Assembly (NCBI RefSeq): GCF_026230105.1
Contig: NC_079484.1
Location: forward strand, 4,789,805 to 4,853,804
DNA length: 64,000 bases
DNA from: Diorhabda sublineata
Taxonomy: Eukaryota > Arthropoda > Insecta > Coleoptera > Chrysomelidae
Direction: 5' to 3'
Each line of letters opens with the position of its first letter. Position 1 is the stretch's first letter. Shown here one piece after another: positions 51,201 through 61,399 of this stretch. The position numbers and the translations under genes are program-made. The notes under the pieces were generated by a model. The model saw nothing but the letters and a program-made list of their open reading frames with translations, did not search any database and was not told the DNA's origin.

Positions 51201-54200
51201 ATCTAACAAGTGGGGATTGCATATCCCACCCTTAGACATAGGAAAGGATCTCACTAAGTCAGGGTAGTCGTAAAGATGTGAGTGTGTAACGAGTTTATAC
51301 ATCAATAATTAAATTATAAACTAAATACCGTCTTTATCATTATAATAAATCGGTTGTTCCAATACAAACAACGTTTGGTCCTTCGAGCCGGATTCATAAT
51401 AAAATTCATTCAGAATTTTGTTTATCACATATTTCACCTTTTGTATTGTTTGAATTAGATAATTTTTTGATTTATTCTATTGTTCAATTGAAGTATATGA
51501 ACCTCCAGGGGGCGGCATGTACAAAATTCTTGTAATATCTAACAAGTGGGGATTGCATATCCCACCCTTAGATATAGGAGGAGATCTCACTAAGTCAGGG
51601 TAGTCGTAAAGATGTGAATGTGTAACGAGTTTATACATCAATAATTAAATTATAAACTAAATACCGTCTTTATCATTATAATAAATCGGTTGTTCCAATA
51701 CAAACAACGTTTGGTCCTTCGAGCCGGATTCATAATAAAATTCATTCAGAATTTTGTTTATCACATATTTCACCTTTTGTATTGTTTGAATTAGATAATT
51801 TTTTGATTTATTCTATTGTTCAATTGAAGTATATAAACCTCCAGGGGGCGGCATGTACAAAATTCTTGTAATATCTAACAAGTGGGGATTGCATATCCCA
51901 CCCTTAGATATAGGAGGAGATCTCACTAAGTCAGGGTAGTCGTAAAGATGTGAGTGTGTAACGAGTTTATACATCAATAATTAAATTATAAACTAAATAC
52001 CGTCTTTATCATTATAATAAATCGGTTGTTCCAATACAAACAACGTTTGGTCCTTCGAGCCGGATTCATAATAAAATTCATTCAGAATTTTGTTTATCAC
52101 ATATTTCACCTTTTGTATTGTTTGAATTAGATAATTTTTTGATTTATTCTATTGTTCAATTGAAGTATATAAACCTCCAGGGGGCGGCATGTACAAAATT
52201 CTTGTAATATCTAACAAGTGGGGATTGCATATCCCACCCTTAGACATAGGAAAGGATCTCACTAAGTCAGGGTAGTAGTAAAGACGAAAGTGTGTAACAA
52301 GTCTGCTTGTATGCAAGCAGTTTATTAATTTGTATACATATTTCAATTAGTTTCTTTCATTTTATGACTGTGGACTGTCCTTCACGCAATCTATCAATTT
52401 TTTTAGATAATTGATGGTGTCTTTAATATTAGTTCATTTTCGAATTGTGAAATTTTGTACTTTATCGTTTTTTATCAATTTTTATAGGATTTTTTCAATT
52501 TATTTTTATCAAGTTTCAATTACCAAATACTAAGTTAAATATAATTTGTTATTTTGTTTCAATGACAAGCATATTTTTATCAACAAAATTTCTTATTTTT
52601 TCAAATAATATGAAGAAATATGTATTTGGGTTGCGAAAGTAGGGCCGATATTCAAACAAGCGACTGAGCCATAAAAAAATGTACTTAGTATTTTAAGTAA
52701 TATTTTGGAGATGCTTATATTATACACAATTTAAAGGTACAACAAAAAACATGGATAAACAATTGAAGTAGCCACCTACTTTACCGGATTTAATCACAAT
52801 TTTATACACAGGAGCTGAATAATTCGGAATGTAGGTTTAAAAATGTTTAATTTGAAAAGATTGTGAATTAAAATGTTTTGAAACAAAATTAGAGCTGTGT
52901 TTGTAATTTATCAAAGATTTGATTGGCGAGAACTTGGTTTGTAACACACATTTTCTCTGTTGTATATAAGACATAAGGTTAATTTGTTAACCAATAATCC
53001 AAATATACCAATTACTTGAGCTACGATTTATTTTTCAATAACAATTTATCTTTTGAAACTGTTTTGTGGTTAATAATTTCGTAAAAGAAATTGGGACGGT
53101 TGTGCATTGATTGGAAAACAGGTTTTTTTATACAACAGAGGTGTACTTGCCCCAAAGTAGATATACAAATATTATTCGAAACAATTCTTCAGTAAAATAT
53201 AACATCGTAACACTTCTGCTGCGTAATTAACAATTAAAAAATATAACAGCCAAACTGAATACACTGTTTACACCAACACTCACGATTACACTGTCTAACA
53301 GTAAACTGTTACCTTAAGTCTCTGAAGACGACAGCTTGGTTACCGAAACGCGCGTCACGCAGTGTAATTGTGAGTGTTGGTGTACTGGTGGTATAAACAA
53401 TGTATTCAGTATGAATATCGCCAACGGTTCCAGAAATTCCAACTTATAACAGCCAAAGTCTGTCAAAAGTAGTGGTATAACGCTTGGTGATTTATATAGT
53501 CACCATTACCGGACGAAAATCGGATTCACGACGGTTTAGGAGTTAATTAAATCCAGAAACGTTAAGTTATGGTCTCTTATGAACGCCGTCGGCCGCGTAC
53601 AGCGTCACGCCGTACGCCGCGTCACCTAACCTAACCAATAGTTTCTATTTTATACCCATTTCATATCACACGACTACCCGCTAGCACTATTTGTTAACTT
53701 CTGTTGTGAAAGAGACGTCGTATGAGATTTATTGACCGCTGACGCTGTGTCTGGCGTTCAGACGTCGATTAGAACGTTTACGCTCAACTCGGACGCTGCA
53801 TATAGCATATAATAAAAGACCAAGGCCTTTACTTACCATTTTTTTAATCACTAAATGAAAATTTGAATATAGTTGACAATGCGGAAATATTTGCATATTT
53901 GCCCGCTAATTTCGCATTTTTCAAGTAGCAGAATTTATCGTGATTCTAGATGACGAAAACTAGTACTTCCAGTTTTCCCAATAATTGGATTGGTTGACTT
54001 TTTGAACGAGATTTATGGATTACAAGAAACGGTAGTTCCTTTTGATCATAACAACATACGATACTTCATAGAAAAATATCTTTTGGCCGCGTTTTTGTCG
54101 AATTAAGATAACCTAATCTTACTTTGTTTAATTCATAAATCCAGTTCAAAAAAGCCGAACCGGAAGTAAACCAATCCAATTTCCGATATCTGGTACCACG

Positions 54201-57200
54201 ATAAATGGATTCTGAAACCTAGAAAACGCTAAACTAACGTGTTTCTATGATTCTAAGCCGGATATATGCAGAAATATAGCCGATAATGGTACAAAAAAAA
54301 TAAATCTATCGAAATTAGCACCAACTGATAGTTACTACGTTTTACATTCGATATTATTTCGAATTTTGATAATTCTAAAACCGGTTCTATCGTTCTTCGA
54401 AGTAGAAAACAGCTACTTTTCTGTTTAATACCGCGACGATTATTGAGTTACACCTTCTCTGAAGAACTCGACGTCCATTGACCTTTTTCTCGATATCCCT
54501 AACCGATTTTGATGTTATTGCATCTCATCCGAGCAACGTAACCTTTCGTTCGGAGTCTCTGATCCGAATTGAAGACAACACCAACCTGCATTAGTATTTT
54601 GTGTAGTTAAATACTCTTCAGTAAACGCTATCTGACGCCATATTCACTCACAATCATCAGTCGAGTAAAATCGAAACTTATTCGGGAATAATATGAAATA
54701 AAATTTATTTATATACGAGTTGCGTCTAATGTATCATCTAAAACCTAGGTTAGAAGTATCTTCTCGTCAAAACCATTAGAAATACACATTAAAGACAATC
54801 AGGTTATGTTAGATAAACTGTTTTGTTTTTCAATCACAGAGTACGGTATAAAATGAATCATTATAGTGTGAAACTATCGATTTTTTTTTAATTTGTATAT
54901 TAAAACATCATAATTACGTTTCCTACTCACCGCTTCCTAAATGATATATTCCAAAAATGATAATGGCGATTAAAGCTAAAATTTTAGCGTAAGTAAATAC
55001 ACTCTGTATTCTCATGGCCCATCTAACGCTCAAACAGTTAATAGCAGTCAGCAGACCTATAAACAGAAAACAAAAGACTCGATTTCTTGAATTTAGACAA
55101 TATAGGGAAAACAACACGAAGTTTCAAGCATCATTAGTCGTCTATTCATCTTCTCCGAGATTAATAACGTTAATAAGATGAATAAATAGATATGGAAATT
55201 AGTGATTCGCGCTTACATTTCGCGATATAGATGAATTGAAAGCGGAAAATTTCGTTGTCCAACTTTCAAATTACTTACAGAGGCAAACGGCTGCTAGTAA
55301 TCGAATGGCATTTTCGGGAGGTCGACATTCCGGAAAGAACGGTTTAGCGGCATATTCGGCAAAAGTTATAGCAACTATAGCTTGAGTAGTTGGTCGTATT
55401 ATGAGTAATGAAACCCATAACATTAGGAATGCTCCGAGTGGTCCAAATGCAACGTAAATATAAGCGTAATCGCCACCAGATCTTGTTACTGCAGTCCCCA
55501 ATTCTGAAAAAAAGTTTTTAAAAACAATATATTTATTAATACAATTTTATAATTGATAATAAAATCAATTATCTAATCGAACGCCGTCCCTGTGCTAAAA
55601 GTTTTATAATCTATAGTCCATTCGTGTAGCATACTAAGCAATTTTACCTAGACACGTAAAGAAACCTGTAAAAATCGATGGGGCAATTGAACTTGTTATT
55701 AAAAATGAATTGCAATCATTTCAGTATCTAACAAATTCTAAACTATATACATATTTCTTCCAAAGCTATTTATATAATTTTTGAACATGAATCACCCTGT
55801 ATAAAAGGTATGTACTAGGTATATACTTATTTTATAGAAAACCATTCTATGTCGCCTTATTTTTATTACTTTTAGTCAGATAATTTACATGTTAGCGAAT
55901 GGACTATAATAATAATAATAAAACTTCATCAAACATATGTTAAAACATCTTGTATATACCTAAAAAATTTTATATTGAACTAAATCTTTGCTCCTTTTAC
56001 CGATAATAAACAAAACTATATCAAACATATTGTGGGACATCCTATATATACCTAACAAAATTTTTATTGACCTACATATTGGTTATTTTACAATTAGGCT
56101 CAGTCCCGTTGAGCAGAAACCACTCTGTATAAAAGGGTATATGAGTGTGTATTTATTTTAGGCGCCTTATTTTTATTGCTTTTATTCGGATTGTTTACAT
56201 CTAATGCTTATCGAATGGACTATAATCAAAATAAAACTTTATCAAACATATTATTATAATTTAGAAAAATAAATTTGACCACTGAACTTAATTATGAATA
56301 ATTGACTAACACAAAGGAAATTTTGAAAATAAACATTGATAATTTTTATTTATATTTGATACTAAATTAGAATTCAAATCTTTCACTACGCATTTTTTTT
56401 CTTAATAAAAGTGTCAGAAATAATATCACAAATAAAAATTTTACAAAATTTATTTCTTGGCAGCCAAACTAGTAATTTTATCAAATAAGAAATGTTTATA
56501 ATAAACAAGTTGAATTATCCATCCATTGTTGGACTGGTAAATATAGAAATCGATTGTTTCTAGTAAAATATATGATAAGAATGCCATTTATCTATTTCCT
56601 TAAGGCCAGGCGCAAATTAAATGGTTTATTGACGTCGACTAACTTTCTCCAACAATTTAATTAATTTTTTTGCTCTATAGAGTTACGCCTTGAAAAAAAC
56701 TCTGCATTCCAGTTTTTATAAATAATATATTATTTATTATATATTAAATCACGTATCAACATTGAGCTGAAAAATATTTCTATTTTCTTATTATTATTAA
56801 TGATTTTCTCAACCTACAAAACTTTTACATCCCGTAACTAAAAAATCAAGGAAAAGAACTGAAAAAAAAAAACGTATGGAAAGTATCTTCATGTATATTT
56901 GGAAATGCGCGCAAGGTTTACTTTACAAACTTGAAAATTTATATATTTCTATAGTTACCTGCATAACAAAGGGCCCCCAGCATAGAAAAAACTCCTGAAA
57001 GACACCATATTATTATCGATAATCCAACGGATTTTGTACCGGCATAAACCCCAGTAGGAGATACAAAAATCCCACTACCCACGATAGTTCCGACAATAAT
57101 AGCAACTCCATTCATAAGAGTAATTTTTCTTTGGAGTTTCACCGTATTTTCATCGGAGTCTTCATGTTTATTAAAGCTTCCATTCGAGACAGGAGTTGTT

Positions 57201-57211
57201 ACACTACTCAT
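39289..57211 (-). CDS. SLC7 L-type (LAT) amino-acid transporter light chain
   Basis: Eight exons (minus): 57211-56959, 55503-55279, 55056-54931, 50405-50264, 42669-42546, 41148-40948, 40132-39871 and 39431-39289. They sum to 1476 nt (491 aa), all phases consistent. This is an APC-fold exchanger with about 12 membrane helices. GSGIF (residues 45-49) is the substrate-binding break in TM1; AELGTAVTRSGGDYAYI, FAFGGWNFLNFVTEEL, ALSTFGGVNGILFTSSR and EGHLPDFLSFIHIKRNTPIP are LAT-family hallmarks. C144 in FPECRPPEN sits where LAT1/LAT2 bond to the CD98 heavy chain, so this is probably the light chain of a heteromeric neutral amino-acid exchanger at the plasma membrane. Fly relatives are minidiscs and JhI-21; I cannot choose between them. 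Start: ATG 57211. Very large introns 3 (4.5 kb) and 4 (7.6 kb) carry satellite arrays. Confidence 0.94.
39560..39800 (-). mobile_element. Jockey-type LINE RNase H fragment in SLC7 intron 7
   Basis: The minus strand at 39567-39824 reads LIRREIRLMTGLLTKQSSKT, then HADLIICPAF. This matches the LTRxxxRxLTGLLTGHxxL...CPAL signature, with the Gly-His replaced. Length is about 80 residues; it is a 5'-truncated scrap in the same orientation as the transporter. Confidence 0.6.
40170..40905. repeat. About 42-bp minisatellite filling SLC7 intron 6
   Basis: Roughly 17 diverged copies of a unit with core ACAGTCCTGAACTGGCATAT then AAAAGCCATAACTGATTTATT. They occupy nearly all of the 815-bp intron (40133-40947). 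Copies alternate between a GG(C/T)ATATAAAA form and a GGC(A/G)(A/T)ACAAAA form. Units differ by about 10-30 percent, so it is an old array. Confidence 0.8.
41149..42545. other. SLC7 intron 5 with two dispersed repeats
   Basis: At 41873-41975, GTCTCTGAAGACGATAACTT then GGTTGTCGAAACGCGCGTCA and GTGTAATTGTGAGTGTTAATG is a copy of a family also at 53315-53395. At 42040-42120 lies the inverted mate of the 16.3-kb repeat. The rest is unremarkable AT-rich DNA. Confidence 0.6.
42765..46515. repeat. Dimeric satellite, 244-bp unit of two about 122-bp halves, SLC7 intron 4
   Basis: The anchor TCTGCC(A/C) + (A/G)(T/G)TGTAAATCTAGG recurs at 42781, 43025, 43269, 43513, 43757 and so on to 46437, exactly 244 bp apart in the first five steps, about 15 units in all. 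Each unit has two homologous halves: A (AAATCTAGGAAGAAATTTAG then TTACTTTTGGCTTAACAACC) and B (AAATCTAGGGAGAAATCTAG then TTACTTTTGATTTAGCAACC). The diverged units at the right edge (46380-46515) grade into unique DNA. The array lies about 100 bp from exon 5's acceptor. Confidence 0.95.
46520..47520. other. SLC7 intron 4, flank of satellite
   Basis: Contains a faint degraded half-unit near 46575-46640 and otherwise AT-rich sequence. At 47374-47540 it enters a repeat whose TTTTACGGATTG(C/T)TTTTCCCAG and CTAGTATTATTCAA(C/A)ACTATGAA segments recur at 49750-49820. Confidence 0.5.
47527..47914. repeat. Inverted repeat, two 124-bp arms with 140-bp spacer
   Basis: The left arm 47527-47650 and right arm 47791-47914 are near-perfect reverse complements, from CGACTCGATGTCCCTATAAA through TGTCAAAATGGTCGCCGTGG to GAAATTATTTGTTGGA. 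Partial, more diverged copies of the central GTCGCCGTGGGG(T/C)AAACAA(T/A) segment occur at 48569-48650 and, inverted, at 49146-49180. Likely a foldback-type element; no coding content. Confidence 0.8.
48660..50260. other. SLC7 intron 4, remaining part
   Basis: Apart from the partial copies of the 47.5-kb repeat, I see no gene. The open frame at 49006-49224 overlaps one such repeat copy and is not supported as coding. Confidence 0.4.
50577..52290. repeat. 336-bp tandem array, about five copies, SLC7 intron 3
   Basis: The anchor GGCGGCATGTACAAAATTCT recurs near 50840, 51177, 51512, 51848 and 52184, offsets 335-337 bp. Units are nearly identical, differing at a few sites (TATGAACC/TATAAACC; GATATAGGAGGAG/GACATAGGAAAGG). 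The first unit lacks about 70 bp between CACTAA and AACTAAATACC, present in the other units. The array ends about 170 bp from exon 4 on its low side. No coding similarity recognised. Confidence 0.92.
52300..53260. other. SLC7 intron 3, no feature seen
   Basis: AT-rich sequence with TTTTTATC-like runs at 52460-52570; nothing else recognised. Confidence 0.4.
53270..53400. repeat. Palindromic dispersed element, about 130 bp
   Basis: TACACCAACACTCACGATTA with CACTGT at 53271-53299 is mirrored by GCAGTGTAATTGTGAGTGTT with GGTGTA at 53358-53385. The centre carries GTCTCTGAAGACGACAGCTT and CGAAACGCGCGTCA. Related sequences lie at 41873-41975 and 37446-37510. Confidence 0.7.
53560..53830. repeat. 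GC-rich insert, candidate MITE
   Basis: GGTCTCTTATGAACGCCGTC at about 53571 begins a block rich in CG (GCCGCGTACAGCGTCACGCC). It ends near 53820 in ATAATAAAAGACCAAGG, whose reverse complement starts GGTCTTTTATTAT. The inverted ends are short (about 10 bp). Composition contrasts sharply with the intron around it. Confidence 0.4.
53934..54215. repeat. Imperfect inverted repeat with arms of about 85 bp
   Basis: The left arm runs from TTTATCGTGATTCTAGATGA (53936) to GATTTATGGATT. The right arm's reverse complement runs from TTTATCGTGGTACCAGATAT to GGATTTATGAATT. Many matched blocks (TGGATTGGTT, GACTTTTTGAAC/GCTTTTTTGAAC) support common origin. Spacer about 110 bp; non-coding. Confidence 0.55.
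55607..56230. repeat. About 310-bp duplicated element in SLC7 intron 1, ends in ATAGTCCATTCG
   Basis: CTATAGTCCATTCG at 55612 faces AGCGAATGGACTATAAT at 55899 as a terminal inverted repeat. The block CGCCTTATTTTTATT followed by GAATGGACTATAAT recurs at 55852-55914 and 56162-56226, a direct offset of about 310 bp. The end motif is also seen at 47374 and 47928, so this is a dispersed family. Confidence 0.6.
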
Positions 57212-57239
57212 TTTCAATAATGAAAATTTTTCCAATAAA

Positions 57240-57480
57240 AAATATATTAATTTAAGGTATTGTTATGGCACATTTTTAGTAGATTGTCACAGTTAAAGTT
57301 ATTGCATCACGCACGTGGCTACTTTTACAATCTAAACTAACCCGGCAACAAACACTCAACAGATTAAACACAACGTTGTATTCTATATTCACATTTCGCG
57401 AATGTGTAGTTGGCGCCCATAGATTACGCAGACCTGCGCAGTACTTACACCGAAATCAATGTTGCCACATTTTCAACAGA
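57240..57480 (-). promoter_or_regulatory. 5' flank of the SLC7 gene
   Basis: Lies directly upstream of the ATG at 57211. The stretch 57410-57440 (GGCGCCCATAGATTACGCAG) is less AT-rich than its surroundings and could be promoter or first-exon sequence. No defined core motif. Confidence 0.3.
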
Positions 57481-57489
57481 AATATATTA

Positions 57490-59390
57490 TGTTTGAAACA
57501 AACTGTCTAATATTTGTTTCCGATTTTACTAACTTTCGAGACGATATATCAATGATCATGATCATGATCAATCAACAAATGAATAATTGGTTACAATTTC
57601 AAACCTTTTCGTTAACTTATTTAGGTTGGAATTCTCTAAATGTTAAACATTGTATATATGCAATACTATATGAACAAATGAAAAACTACTAAATTGAAAT
57701 TATTCATATAAATAATAGTATATTGTTACTAAGGCGGATCATGTTAAAAAATATACATGGCGAACCACAAACCGCGAGGTAATCAAACAACCTGATTTCA
57801 CTCTAGGCAGGGCAGCATTTAGAATAATTTGAAATTATCATTGAAATAATTTAGGAAAAAATTTGTCTCTTTTCTAGATACTTTTGCATGGATTTCATAT
57901 GATATTTTCAACATACACGAATAAATGCTAACAGTGATAGTGATATTATTTATGGAGAAAAATGTAAATTGGATCTGATCTAGATTTTTGTTTTCTTCAT
58001 TCTATTGTGAAATATAAGAACATTCATTCACAACAGAATATAAATCTATGATGTCCTTAGATAGATTAAAAGGACACTAAATAAATAAAAACCACTAATA
58101 AATAAAATAAAATCTCGGTATATTCGTAATCGCGTTAAAATTATCAAAAATATGCTAAAATAGTAGGTGTTTTTATGACAGCGGCAACACTGTAGACATT
58201 TACTGCTACTTGATCCCAATTCGTATTGGACAACTGCATTTTAACCATGATTATTCATCAATTTCCCTTTTTATACTTCATATTAAAACTATCGTTATCT
58301 TTAGTTTATTAATTCGGTTTTTATAAATGTCATTATTTACGATTTAGTTGAAGTTTTCAATTAAAAAAAAATCAACATTTTTTACGAACAAAATGAACTT
58401 TTATAACTAAATTAAGTGTAGCCTAAACAAATGTATTCCTAGCGTACATATATAAATGATAAAATTTCATGATTTTTAGTGTAATTCGAATGAACAGGAA
58501 CAGGAAACACTAAAATATAAACGTAAAGATTCAAGAACATATAAAGGTTAAATAAATTAGGTGTTGGTGACCGTCGAAGCTGTTACAGGTTAATTGGAAT
58601 GGCGCCTAAGTTAAGTATATAGAAATATGGAAGGCCCAACAAGACATTACATAAAGAGAGTGAATGTGAATGTTATTGGACGCCGAAAAGAATGAAAATT
58701 GGCAACAACAGCGTTCAATAGTAGAAAATTAAACTTATGATGATGAATGACTTGGAGCGAAACAAAAACTTGCGTATGATCTGTTAGTTACTGACCAACA
58801 ACAAAACAAATCAACAAGTTGTACTATAGAAAATGAAAAGGTTAGTTCAACAAAACTGCTTCAATCAATCATCTGATCTAATTTACTTTGGATTGGTTGT
58901 TAAACCGATTTCTTAGTAATTGCAACAAGCAAGCAAAAGAAACCAATAAATTTGCTGTTTTAAGGGCGTTTAAAAACATTATTTGTCAACACCTGATAGT
59001 TCCGATAGTTTGCCATTACATCAATTTAGTTCCGTAATTTAAACGTTCGTTTTTTATAATTGGCATCGCTAGATCCTGCATCTTCTCATTTTGATCAGGA
59101 TCCATTGGGTCCTGTATCGCATTGCACGTTGCCAAATGAAAAAGTGAAAGAGACGTCCAGCCACTAGCATTTATTAGCAAACTACAAAGCAAATAGTAGA
59201 CTCACACCACACTCCATCAAACCCTTTTATTCCGGAATGTATACCTCAAAGAACTATGTATTCCGCAGATGAATTTCTACACTCTCCCATCTCATGCTTT
59301 GTGCGTCAATCTTTGTCGCTTCTGGTTCCCTTCTTGATTCAATTGTCCTGCTATTCTTTTCTATTATTCAGTTTTCACGTTGCTGTTTGT
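57490..59390. other. Intergenic, no gene recognised
   Basis: AT-rich DNA. A short frame around 58600-58700 (MAPKLSI) and others are broken. No protein family identified on either strand. Confidence 0.4.
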
Positions 59391-59404
59391 GTTTTTTAGA
59401 AGGG

Positions 59405-61375
59405 GCACTACTCCAAATCCGTATCCTCACTGCTGATTGCGTTTCTTAGGTATTTGGATGCAGTTTTCAATTGTGTAGTTCCCTCTAATTGGAATGGAGC
59501 TTCTCGGCTTTGATCTACTGAGGGGCGTTCACTATTTGCTTTAGGATGATGTACTTCTAGGATTGGGGATTCTTCATGTGGATTTTGGCAGTTTATCCTC
59601 ACACTTCGGATGCATAATGGGGACAAGGATGGACCATTTGAGGTTGAATGAGGTTTTTATTAGCAGCTTGTATCGTCTGCGTAATCCTCGATTTGGTCTA
59701 GTCTAGATTTTTTCTTCCGTGGTGTTGTCGTTGTCTTCGTTGTCGTTGATGCTGATCTTCAACGTTGTATACTAGTGTCAAACGGATTAGCAAGCCTTCT
59801 AACATTTGCCTCTTCGTCTTCGTATCCTCACTGCTGATTGTGTTTCCTAGGTATTTGGATGCAGTTTCCAATTGTGTAGTTCCCTCTAATTGGAATGGAG
59901 CTTCTGGGCTTTGATCTACTGAGGGGCGTTCGCTATTTGCTTTAGGATGATGTACTTCTAGGATTGGGGATTCTTCATGTGGATTTTGGCAATTTATCCT
60001 CACACTTCGGATGCATAATGGGGACAATGATGGATCATTTAAGGTTGAATAAGGTTTTTATTAGCAGCTTGTATCGTATGCGTAATCCTCGATTTGGTCT
60101 AGTCTAGATTTTTTCTTCCGTGGTGTTGTCGTTGTCTTCGTTGTCGTTGATGCTGATCTTCAACGTTGTATACTGGGTCAAACGGATTAGCAAGCCTTCT
60201 AATATTTGCCTCTTCGTCTTCGTATCCTCACTGCTGATTGTGTTTCCTAGGTATTTGGATGCAGTTTCCAATTGTGTAGTTCCCTCTAATTGGAATGGAG
60301 CTTCTGGGCTTTGATCTACTGAGGGGCGTTCGCTATTTGCTTTAGGATGATGTACTTCTAGGATTGGGGATTCTTCATGTGGATTTTGGCAGTTTATCCT
60401 CACACTTCGGATGCATAATGGGGACAAGGATGGACCATTTGAGGTTGAATGAGGTTTTTATTAGCAGCTTGTATCGTCTGCGTAATCCTCGATTCCTTTG
60501 GTCTAGTCTGGATTTTTTCTTCCGTGGTGTTGTCGTTGTCTTCGTTGTCGTTGATGCTGATCTTCAACGTTGTATACTAGTGTCAAACGGATTATCAAGC
60601 CTTCTAATATTTGCCTCTTCGTCTTCGTATCCTCACTGCTGATTGTGTTTCCTAGGTATTTGGATGCAGTTTCCAATTGTGTAGTTCCCTCTAATTGGAA
60701 TGGAGCTTCTGGGCTTTGATCTACTGAGGGACGTTCGCTATTTGTTTTAGGATGATATACTTCTAAGATTGGGGATTCTACTTGTGGATTTTGGCAGTTT
60801 ATCCTCACACTTCGAATGCATAATGGGGACAAGGATGGACCATTTGAGGTTGAATGAGGTTTTTATTAGCAGCTTGTATCGTCTGCGTAATCCTCGATTC
60901 CTTTGGTCTAGTCTAAATTTTTTCTTCCGTGGTGTTGTCGTTGTCTTCGTTGTCGTTGATGCTGATCTTCAACGTTGTATACTGGGTCAAACGGATTAGC
61001 AAGCCTTCTAATATTTGCCTCTTCGTCTTCGTATCCTCACTGCTGATTGTGTTTCCTAGGTATTTGCATGCAGTTTTCAATTGTGTAGTTCTCTCTAATT
61101 GGAATGGAGCTTCTGGGCTTTGATCTACTGAGGGGCGTTCGCTATTTGCTTTAGGATGATGTACTTCTAGGATTGGGGATTCTTCATGTGGATTTTGGCA
61201 ATTTATCCTCACACTTCGGATGCATAATGGGGACAATGATGGATCATTTAAGGTTGAATAAGGTTTTTATTAGCAGCTTGTATCGTCTGCGTAATCCTCG
61301 ATTCCTTTGGTCTAGTCTAGATTTTTTCTTCCGTGGTGTTGTCGTTGATGCTGATCTTCAGCGTTGTATACTAGT
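59405..61375 (-). repeat. About 402-bp tandem array, five ORF-bearing units
   Basis: TCCTCACTGCTGATTG recurs at 59424, 59825, 60225, 60630 and 61034 (offsets 401, 400, 405, 404). On the minus strand each unit keeps an open frame of 72-109 codons starting MSPLCIRSVRINCQNP, at 59408-59626, 59698-60027, 60104-60427, 60503-60832 and 60913-61236. The frame contains EAPFQLEGTTQLETASKYLG then NTISSED. That segment resembles the FKYLGSTIS block of LINE reverse transcriptases, so the unit may be an amplified LINE fragment. Units 2 and 4 share one C-terminal frame (TLVYNVEDQHQRQ); 3 and 5 share another (TQYTTLKISINDNEDN). Confidence 0.88.
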
Positions 61376-61399
61376 CGTCGATTCGGTGCATTACTTCCT

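Noticed and set aside
50577..52290. LTR retrotransposon array
   Set aside because: The unit has no gag-pol sequence, primer-binding site or TG...CA ends that I can support; it is better described as a tandem satellite.
57212..57235. Upstream start of the SLC7 protein at 57235
   Set aside because: That codon is TTG; the first in-frame ATG is at 57211.
59405..61375. Tandem family of small functional genes
   Set aside because: No promoter, intron, signal peptide or known domain is visible, the plus strand is also partly open because of composition, and the FxYLGxTIS resemblance points to a LINE fragment. Kept as a finding, not annotated as genes.
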